Source: Candidatus Poribacteria bacterium (GTDB taxonomy: Bacteria > Poribacteria > WGA-4E > WGA-3G). From it: a stretch of 11,906 nt of DNA. The notes beneath the pieces were generated by a model. That model made no database searches and was not told where the DNA came from. It saw only the letters and a list, made by a program, of their open reading frames with translations. A program made the translations under genes and the position numbers. Of the stretch, positions 6,275-11,906 are shown in pieces. The DNA lies in assembly GCA_028818995.1 (NCBI GenBank), contig JAPPMR010001001.1:1-11906 (forward strand). The letters are read 5' to 3'. Each line of letters begins with the position of its first letter. The first letter of the stretch is position 1.

Positions 6275-6625
6275 AATGTCCGAGGTGCCAAATTCCAAAC
6301 GCTTATTTGGCAATGAGTTGCACAACTACGAACGCTCATCTTCTTAAATTGACAGTTATGGTTAGAGCGATAGCGAAATTCAACGGACAATACTATTATG
6401 AATCATTAACGAATGTGATAAAATGCGTCAGAAATATAGAAGACTAATAGCCATAGTATTCATTTGGAATTGAGCGAATAATATGATAAATTTTGGTAGA
6501 TTGAGAAAAAATAACACATATTTTCCACTTTATGCAACCTGTAGACAAAAAACTGTGTCTTTAATATCATACATACAAAATGTATCAATTTTACTGAACC
6601 AAAATACCAAATAAGGAGTAAAACA
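6275..6625. other. Intergenic region between divergent blocks, no gene seen
   Basis: About 350 AT-rich bases between repeat copy B and the SUMF1-like start. I see no convincing coding sequence, RNA gene or strong terminator. It must hold the promoter of the plus-strand block. A weak candidate is TTGGAA (6464-6469), a 17-base spacer and TAAATT (6487-6492), too poor to annotate separately. The last 15 bases hold a good Shine-Dalgarno site, AAGGAG. Confidence 0.6.
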
Positions 6626-7414
6626 ATGAAAAGACTTGTTTTTTTACTACTATTCATAATCATAGCACCAGGACTGGCAATAAGCGAACCGCCAGAAGAG
6701 ATGGTGCTGATATCCGCAGGTGAGTTTACGATGGGCACAGATGATCCGAAGGCAACTGATGACCAACGACCCGCACGAAAAGTTAATTTAAAAGCATTTT
6801 ACATTGACAAACACGAAGTTACAAATGCCGAATTTCAAGCATTTATCTTAGCAGATGGATACAATAAACAGGAATACTGGACAAAAGAAGGGTGGGACTT
6901 CATTCAGAAGGAGCGATTTGTCTATAGTTATCCAGCAAAGAGAAAGTATCGGATTGACAAACCACTTGGTTTTGAGGGAAATTCTGTATCACGAGAACCT
7001 GACCACCCGGTTATTGGGGTGAGTTGGTATGAGGCATCTGCTTATGCTGTATGGGCAGGTAAACGTCTGCCAACCGAGGCAGAGTGGGAGAAGGCTGCCA
7101 GAGGCACTGATTCCCGGCTCTATCCGTGGGGGAACGATTTTGATTTTTCCAAACTTAATTATTTCCCACATCACGAAAAGTTGTCTTCTGTTGGGAGTTA
7201 TCCTGATGGCGCGAGTCCTTATGGTGTGCTGGATATGGCAGGCAACGTGGCTGAATGGTGCGCGGATAATATACATGATAAGGATAAAAAAGCGGTTCGA
7301 GGCGGTGGATGGAATTCTATACGATTGCATCTGCGTTCTACCCATCGCGTCGCACATCCACCTTCATATAGATATTACAACATCGGTTTCAGATGTGCCA
7401 AAGATATTGAGTAG
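6626..7414 (+). CDS. Exported SUMF1/FGE-fold protein lacking the FGE cysteines
   Basis: A 262-residue protein with a signal peptide (MKRLVFLLLFIIIAPGLA, cleavage near residue 18-20) and a formylglycine-generating-enzyme (SUMF1) fold. Family landmarks in order: MVLISAGEFTMGTDD (26-40), YIDKHEVTNAEF (59-70), PVIGVSWYEASAYAVWAGKRLPTEAEWEKAARG split across 128-160, YPWGN (166-170), SPYGVLDMAGNVAEW (197-211), VRGGGW (224-229) and NIGFRCA (252-258). Active FGE has two cysteines in the stretch after RGGSW. Here that stretch reads NSIRLHLRSTHR with no Cys, so sulfatase activation is unlikely. Members without the cysteines occur with other or unknown roles. AAGGAG precedes the ATG. The stop TAG at 7412-7414 is contributed by the first bases of a REP-like repeat, so the original C-terminus may have been different by a few residues. 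Confidence 0.9.
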   Translation: MKRLVFLLLFIIIAPGLAISEPPEEMVLISAGEFTMGTDDPKATDDQRPARKVNLKAFYIDKHEVTNAEFQAFILADGYNKQEYWTKEGWDFIQKERFVYSYPAKRKYRIDKPLGFEGNSVSREPDHPVIGVSWYEASAYAVWAGKRLPTEAEWEKAARGTDSRLYPWGNDFDFSKLNYFPHHEKLSSVGSYPDGASPYGVLDMAGNVAEWCADNIHDKDKKAVRGGGWNSIRLHLRSTHRVAHPPSYRYYNIGFRCAKDIE

Positions 7415-7513
7415 GAACAATCTCCGAATCGCGAGGGTAGGAGCGATCTCCGAATCGCGAGGGTAGGAGCGATCTCCGAATCGCGATAATCGGGAATCGG
7501 AGTTCCCTCCTAC
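7411..7513. repeat. REP-like array, copy C: three head-to-tail units and one inverted unit
   Basis: Units start at 7411, 7437 and 7463 with a 26-base period, each beginning GTAGGA and containing CTCCGAATCGCGA. The fourth unit faces them at 7491-7513 (CGGGAATCGGAG, then TTCCCTCCTAC on the plus strand). The second and third units are identical over the period. The first has two G-to-A changes that break its stem (ACAAT instead of GCGAT). The right unit's stem GGGAA/TTCCC differs from the left stem GCGAT/ATCGC at four positions, all compensated within the local hairpin. The array begins inside the stop codon of the SUMF1-like gene and ends about 80 bases before the next start. Confidence 0.92.
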
Positions 7514-7581
7514 AATGAGCAACATTGTGTTGAGAGATTTCCAAATCAAGAACTACATACATAGATTACAAAATCATATAT

Positions 7582-7586
7582 GAGGG
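7582..7586 (+). promoter_or_regulatory. Ribosome binding site GAGGG deciding the GTG start at 7595
   Basis: GAGGG lies 8 bases before GTG at 7595. It overlaps an in-frame ATG at 7580 that itself has no Shine-Dalgarno site. Starting at the GTG aligns the product (VHRKIV) with its two paralogs (MHRNVF, MYRNVF). Confidence 0.7.
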
Positions 7587-7594
7587 TAATTAGC

Positions 7595-8608
7595 GTGCAT
7601 AGAAAAATTGTTACGACTCTTCTGATTTTATTCTGCTGCTACAACTTTAGCTATGCAGAAGACATCTCAATAGAAGAACTCATACGCGGCATTAACAAGA
7701 ATCGGATAAAGATTCTGAGCGGTGAAGTCTATTCCAAAACCACGAATTTCAGACCCGCTTCAAAAACTGAAGAGGAGATCGCTGAATGGATGAAGACAGA
7801 AAAGAAAAAGAGAATAAGCGAATACACACCTCTTCCCCCTGATCAGGATGTTGATGTAAAACAGTATGAAACAGAACACCTCATACCTTATTTGAACTCC
7901 TGGGCAAATCGTTACCGCGAACACACAGAGACAGAACTTACAACAACAATCTTCCGCGTATTAAATCCAGATGATGAAAAGGTCCCAAGACAGAATCAAT
8001 ATAAGGTAACGGTGGCAAACAATCCAGGGCATCCGATAGATAGGATGTCGGAGTTGTATATACCATCAGATAATATCTATCTACTTGCCTTTGATACGCG
8101 CACACAGGTGAAACAACGTATAGGTAACATTGTTTTTTCGTCGGATTCTACATCTTCTATAAGTTTTTATGATTCCAATTATCACTACGGTTATCGGCAG
8201 TTTGCTATGTTTGGTAGGTCACCATATCGTGTGCCATCAGATGCTAAAGAAATGGGTAAAGAAAAGATAGATGGTGTGGATTGCCATATCATCACTTATA
8301 CCTCCCCTAAAGGTCTGAAAGTTCGGATGTGGGTTGATCCTGAAAAGGATTTTGCTGTTCATCAATATGAACTTCTACATCCTACAAGGGGGTGGTATAT
8401 TAGGAATGTTTATAAAGCGTTCAAAAAATATGGCAATTTATCGTTTCCGGAAATCTATATAGGTACTACCTATTCTCAAGACGGATCGTTGCGAAATCGT
8501 TATACAGTTGAAGTGATTGATGCGGAATTCAATGTGAGTTTTCCCGAAGATTTTTTTGATATTGATAAGGATTTTTATAAATCTCCACATTCTATGTTCA
8601 ATCAATAA
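7595..8608 (+). CDS. Exported LolA/LppX-like (outer-membrane lipoprotein-sorting fold) protein, paralog 1
   Basis: A 337-residue protein with a signal peptide (hydrophobic run TTLLILFCCYNF, cleavage after SYA at about residue 21). After EDISIEELIRGINKNRIKILSGEV comes a charged helical segment (KTEEEIAEWMKTEKKKRISEY), then a beta-rich domain. Within it, GKEKIDGVDCHIITY (221-235), VRMWVDPEKD (243-252) and the closing AEFNVSFPEDFFDIDKDFY (310-328) fit proteins annotated as lipoprotein-sorting or LolA-like, which use a half-barrel to hold lipid. It shares the whole layout with the two following genes but is the most divergent of the three. GTG at 7595 is preferred over ATG at 7580 because of GAGGG spacing and paralog alignment. 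No lipobox is evident, so a soluble periplasmic product is likely. Function and ligand are unknown. Confidence 0.75.
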   Translation: MHRKIVTTLLILFCCYNFSYAEDISIEELIRGINKNRIKILSGEVYSKTTNFRPASKTEEEIAEWMKTEKKKRISEYTPLPPDQDVDVKQYETEHLIPYLNSWANRYREHTETELTTTIFRVLNPDDEKVPRQNQYKVTVANNPGHPIDRMSELYIPSDNIYLLAFDTRTQVKQRIGNIVFSSDSTSSISFYDSNYHYGYRQFAMFGRSPYRVPSDAKEMGKEKIDGVDCHIITYTSPKGLKVRMWVDPEKDFAVHQYELLHPTRGWYIRNVYKAFKKYGNLSFPEIYIGTTYSQDGSLRNRYTVEVIDAEFNVSFPEDFFDIDKDFYKSPHSMFNQ

Positions 8609-8642
8609 ACCCGTATGTGTGCTTTCGAACCGATCAGATAGT

Positions 8643-8700
8643 CGGGAATCCAAATCAACGGTATGAATGCCTTTTGGCATTCCCCGGAGTTCCCTCCTAC
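8643..8700. repeat. Single REP-like unit with a 35-base insertion, copy D
   Basis: The outer parts, CGGGAATC (8643-8650) and GGAGTTCCCTCCTAC (8686-8700), together equal the right unit of copy C exactly. The 35 bases between them are extra and contain a perfect 7-bp hairpin, GAATGCC-TTTT-GGCATTC (8665-8682). The insertion lies in the six-base loop of the unit, leaving the GGGAA/TTCCC stem intact. No left partner unit is recognisable. It sits 40 bases before the second paralog's start. Confidence 0.82.
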
Positions 8701-8740
8701 AGAATGTATACTGCAAAATCAATACTAAGGAGAATTCAAA

Positions 8741-9733
8741 ATGCATAGAAATGTTTTTGCGAGTGTCATCATTATTATACTTTTATCTATTAACACATTC
8801 TGCCACGCAGCAGATATTTCTAAAGAAGAACTCATCAGACGTGTTAATCTTGCACGCATGGATATTAAGAGTGGCGAAGTACAAGTAGAAATAACAAGTG
8901 AATACGCTGCTCGGAAAACGGAAGAAGAAATTGCCGAATCTGTTAAAAAGGGTATAAAAGATGAACTAAAAAATTATGTGCCACATGAAGGTGTTGACAA
9001 GGAGACGTTTGAGAAAGAGTATCTCATACCGAATGCGAATTACCATGCAAATTGGGATCGTAAGCATACAGAAGTAGACCATATTACGACCCTGTTTCAG
9101 ATTGATGAGTCTACCATCGCAGGCCGTCCTAAACTTTATCAATATAAGTTAACGATGTTAAAAGAGCCGGGATATTCTCTGGATAGTGAAAAAGCACAGA
9201 ACCACCATGCAAGAGAAATGATATACATAGCTTATGATGGCAAAACACAAGTAAGACAAAATATTGGTAATCTGATATCTACCGCTGGGGAAGTTGAGAT
9301 AGAGGATTCTGATGTATGGTATGGATATGTAAAGTATTCGTTATTTGGAAGACCATATTATGAAGTGCCAGCAGAAGCAAAACTCGTTGGAACAGAAACC
9401 GTTGATGGCACGGCATGTTATGTGCTTGCATTTACAAACAGTGAGAATCAGAAATTCAAAATTTGGGTTGATGAAGCCATTAATTATTGTATACGCAGAA
9501 TAGTATCTTTAAGAGGATTAGAAACGGATCAAGTCTTTAGTCAGATTGAATATAAAGATTTTCAACAAATCGAAAATGTGTGGTTTCCAAAAATCCAAAC
9601 ACAAGCCGTTTATGATAAAGAAAACAAAATGCTGAGTTACATGACCATCAAAGTCAATTATTTTTATTTTAATATCGATTTTCAAAAGGATTTCTTTAGG
9701 ATAGATAGAGAGTTATATGGTAACCCAAGATAA
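8741..9733 (+). CDS. Exported LolA/LppX-like protein, paralog 2
   Basis: A 330-residue protein with signal peptide (MHRNVFASVIIIILLSINTFCHA, cleavage before ADIS). The mature part starts ADISKEELIRRVNLARMDIKSGEV, followed by the charged helical stretch KTEEEIAESVKKGIKDELKNYVP. The beta-rich region contains VGTETVDGTACYVLAF, KIWVDEAINYCIRRI and a closing FQKDFFRIDRELY. AAGGAG lies just upstream of the ATG. It is very similar to the N-terminal half of the next gene, including more than 30 identical bases within the signal-peptide coding region, so the duplication is recent or maintained by conversion. The fold is that of lipoprotein-sorting-like proteins. A carrier or sensor role in the periplasm is possible but unproven. 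Confidence 0.75.
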   Translation: MHRNVFASVIIIILLSINTFCHAADISKEELIRRVNLARMDIKSGEVQVEITSEYAARKTEEEIAESVKKGIKDELKNYVPHEGVDKETFEKEYLIPNANYHANWDRKHTEVDHITTLFQIDESTIAGRPKLYQYKLTMLKEPGYSLDSEKAQNHHAREMIYIAYDGKTQVRQNIGNLISTAGEVEIEDSDVWYGYVKYSLFGRPYYEVPAEAKLVGTETVDGTACYVLAFTNSENQKFKIWVDEAINYCIRRIVSLRGLETDQVFSQIEYKDFQQIENVWFPKIQTQAVYDKENKMLSYMTIKVNYFYFNIDFQKDFFRIDRELYGNPR

Positions 9734-9836
9734 ATAACGTTTGTTTGCTACAAATAGTCTTGTGTTAACTGTGACTTGCTATAGGTTGAAACTGATATTG
9801 ATAAACCAAGAATGAAGTTAGAAAAGGAGATACGAC

Positions 9837-11870
9837 ATGTATAGAAATGTTTTTGCGAGTGTCATCATTATTATGGTCTTATCTATTAACACATTGTGCT
9901 ACGCAGCTGACATGTCCACACACGAACTCATCCAGCGTGTAAATTTGGCACGCTGGGACATAAAAAGTGGCGAAGTCCAAGCAGAAATATCGACTGAAAA
10001 CGCTGCTCGGAAAACAGAAGAAGAAATTGCAGCATCTATCAAAAAGAGTATAGAAGATGAGTTGAAATCCTATATCCCACATGAAGGCGTTGACAAGGAA
10101 ACATTTGAAAAAGAGTATCTCATACCGAAAGAGAATTACATCGCTAATTGGCAACGTAAACGCACAGAAGTAGAACACAAGACAACAGCATTTCAGATTA
10201 TTGAACCTGATACCGCTGGCTTCCCTAAACTCTTTCAATATAAATTAACATTTGAGAAGTCACCAGGACTTTCTTTGGATAGTGAAGTAGCACAGAATCA
10301 GCATGCAAGTGAATTACTCATTCTTGCTTATGACACCAAAACACAAGTAAGACAATCTATTGGAAACCTGATATCTCCCACGAATTCAGTCGAGATTGAG
10401 GATTCTAATGTATGGTATGGATATACGCCTTATTCGCTATTTGGAAGAACGTTTCATAAAGTGCCAAGAGATGCACAACTCGTTGGGAAAGAAAACATTG
10501 ATGGGGCGGAATGTTATGTCTTAGAATTTACGAACGTTTACGAGCAGAAAAACAGAATTTGGGTGGATAAATCCCTTCGTTATTGTATACGCAAGTTTGA
10601 ATCTTTAGGTGCCACTGAAACAGACCCTATCTCTTATCGTGTAGAAAATAAAGATTTTCAGAAATTCGATCAGATGCGGTTTCCTATGCGTATAGAAGAA
10701 ACCTACTATAAAAAAGATGGATCAGTCCGTGAGCGTGTTACCTACCAGATCACTTCTGCAGAATTTAATGTCGATTTTCCCAAGGATTTCTTTAAGATAG
10801 ATAGAAACCAATATAGTCCCCGAAGAACCGGACAACCATCACCTTCCTCTGAGAGGCTTCTGCTGAGCGGTCTAAACAGTCTGTCGCACTATTGTAAATT
10901 GCTAAAGATTGAAACGGATATTCAAGAACTTATGCGGCTGTCAGATTTCGATCCAGCACAAGGTACTACGATGAAAGGATTGAGAAAGGCTGCTATTGCC
11001 AAAGGTATACCGTTAACAAGTGTAGAGACATCACTGGATTCGCTGAAATGGAATTTGGTGTCGTTACCTGCTATCACTTATGTGGATACCAGCCATTTTC
11101 TTATCTTTGAATCTGCGGATAGGGACGGTGTGAAAGTCGTTGATCCTTTTTACAAGTATCATCCGTATCTTACATGGAATGAAGTTTCAAAGATATGGGG
11201 TGGTGAACTGCTTGTTTTTGATAAGATGGGCGGTCAGCAAGCCATACCGATGCAGGTGCCGCTTATCTACGCTGACGAACCAGTTTTCAACTTCGGAAGA
11301 GCGTTCGGAGGCAGTGAAGTTCAACATACTTTTGCTGTCAAGAACATCGGTCAAAAACCGTTGAATATTCTTGACATTACAGAAACGTGTGCATGCACCG
11401 CAACTGTCCTTTCAAAAAATGAAGTTCTACCCGGGGAGATAGGTACAGTTTTAGCGACCATGAAGATTTATCCTGGAAATGGCATGATGCAAGAATACAT
11501 ATACATACATACAGATGATCCGACACAGAACACATTGACATTTACACTTACAGGACAGGCATTTACGCCGCTCAAAACGTTACCCGATATGGTAGCATTC
11601 GGGCAAAGAAAAATGATTCTCAATCAACCTATAACGAAGCGGATTTCTATTCACTTACAAAAGAATACGAAACTCCTGGCAGTGAGAACCGACTCAGAAC
11701 ATATTAAGGCAACATTGGAGACAAAGAGTGGTATTCCGCATGCAAATCTACAATTTATGCCGACCTTTCCTATTGGGAAACTTAGTCAATATCTTATGAT
11801 AGACTATGAACATAAAGGTCAGAAAGCCACCCACTTCGTCTACATTCATGGCGAGATATTAGAGAACTAA
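9837..11870 (+). CDS. Exported fusion: LolA-like paralog 3, C39-peptidase-like domain, DUF1573
   Basis: A 677-residue multidomain protein. The signal peptide (MYRNVFASVIIIMVLSINTLCYA) and residues 24-327 repeat the LolA-like layout of the two upstream genes, ending DFFKIDRNQY. A Pro/Ser-rich linker (328-338) leads to a C39-peptidase-like domain (about 339-462): LLLSGLNSLSHYCKLL, a GTTMKGLRKAAIAKGI helix, SLPAITYVDTSHFLIF and VKVVDP. The His (420) and Asp (436) positions are kept, but the CG expected at the start of the helix reads SG (344-345), so the nucleophile seems to be lost. DUF1573 follows (about 484-575), with FNFGRAFGGSEVQHTFAVKN, the motif ETCACT and LPGEIG. A second Ig-like region closes the protein. 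AAAGGAG precedes the ATG. It is a natural fusion, with no frame break seen at the junctions. The function is unknown. Confidence 0.82.
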   Translation: MYRNVFASVIIIMVLSINTLCYAADMSTHELIQRVNLARWDIKSGEVQAEISTENAARKTEEEIAASIKKSIEDELKSYIPHEGVDKETFEKEYLIPKENYIANWQRKRTEVEHKTTAFQIIEPDTAGFPKLFQYKLTFEKSPGLSLDSEVAQNQHASELLILAYDTKTQVRQSIGNLISPTNSVEIEDSNVWYGYTPYSLFGRTFHKVPRDAQLVGKENIDGAECYVLEFTNVYEQKNRIWVDKSLRYCIRKFESLGATETDPISYRVENKDFQKFDQMRFPMRIEETYYKKDGSVRERVTYQITSAEFNVDFPKDFFKIDRNQYSPRRTGQPSPSSERLLLSGLNSLSHYCKLLKIETDIQELMRLSDFDPAQGTTMKGLRKAAIAKGIPLTSVETSLDSLKWNLVSLPAITYVDTSHFLIFESADRDGVKVVDPFYKYHPYLTWNEVSKIWGGELLVFDKMGGQQAIPMQVPLIYADEPVFNFGRAFGGSEVQHTFAVKNIGQKPLNILDITETCACTATVLSKNEVLPGEIGTVLATMKIYPGNGMMQEYIYIHTDDPTQNTLTFTLTGQAFTPLKTLPDMVAFGQRKMILNQPITKRISIHLQKNTKLLAVRTDSEHIKATLETKSGIPHANLQFMPTFPIGKLSQYLMIDYEHKGQKATHFVYIHGEILEN

Positions 11871-11906
11871 TGGTCTGTCTACTCTAAAATTGCGGGTATA
11901 GGTCGC

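Noticed and set aside
6256..6447. Short open frame MELAPTECPRCQIPNAYLA in the divergent intergenic region
   Set aside because: Its start lies inside repeat copy B, it has no ribosome binding site and the CPRC looks accidental.
7411..7486. Regular 26-base repeats resembling a short CRISPR array
   Set aside because: The units follow each other without spacers, a facing inverted unit closes the array, and the same unit occurs elsewhere singly.
7580..7594. ATG at 7580 as start of paralog 1
   Set aside because: It lacks a Shine-Dalgarno site and adds five residues absent from the paralogs, while GTG at 7595 has GAGGG and aligns with them.

Overview
The window is AT-rich bacterial DNA with two gene blocks facing away from each other around an intergenic region near 6100-6625. 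The minus-strand block (1-6098) reads in transcription order as: smpB and ssrA (the trans-translation pair), a small PH-like protein, a YqiJ/NfeD-like OB-fold membrane protein, a flotillin, a broken DUF151 gene, an intact DUF151 gene, and two DNA methyltransferases, the second of which runs off the window. The plus-strand block (6626-11870) holds four exported proteins: a SUMF1/FGE-fold protein and three tandem paralogs with a lipoprotein-sorting (LolA/LppX-like) fold. The last paralog is extended by a C39-peptidase-like domain and DUF1573 domains.

The organism cannot be named from this window. DUF1573, FGE-fold secreted proteins, LolA-like paralog arrays and DUF151 together suggest a Gram-negative lineage of the Planctomycetes/Poribacteria kind. 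This is a weak inference. The ssrA gene does not encode its 3' CCA (TCA stands there), which argues against a typical gammaproteobacterium even though the interspersed repeats look like gammaproteobacterial REPs.

The most coherent functional unit is PH-like protein, YqiJ-like protein and flotillin, a probable membrane-microdomain operon related to E. coli yqiJ-yqiK with an added small PH-fold member. The YqiJ-like protein carries 30 aspartates at every second residue. The flotillin contains nine consecutive 11-residue coiled-coil units.

A dispersed repeat family ties the window together. Four loci (1885-1948, 6209-6274, 7411-7513, 8643-8700) carry units that start with GTAG followed by a short hairpin, mostly in inverted pairs, like REP/BIME elements. 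Differences between units are compensatory within each local hairpin. One element sits at the break point of the truncated DUF151 gene, one supplies the stop codon of the SUMF1-like gene, and one has a second hairpin inserted in its loop. These repeats and their gene-end placement are the least explained feature here.
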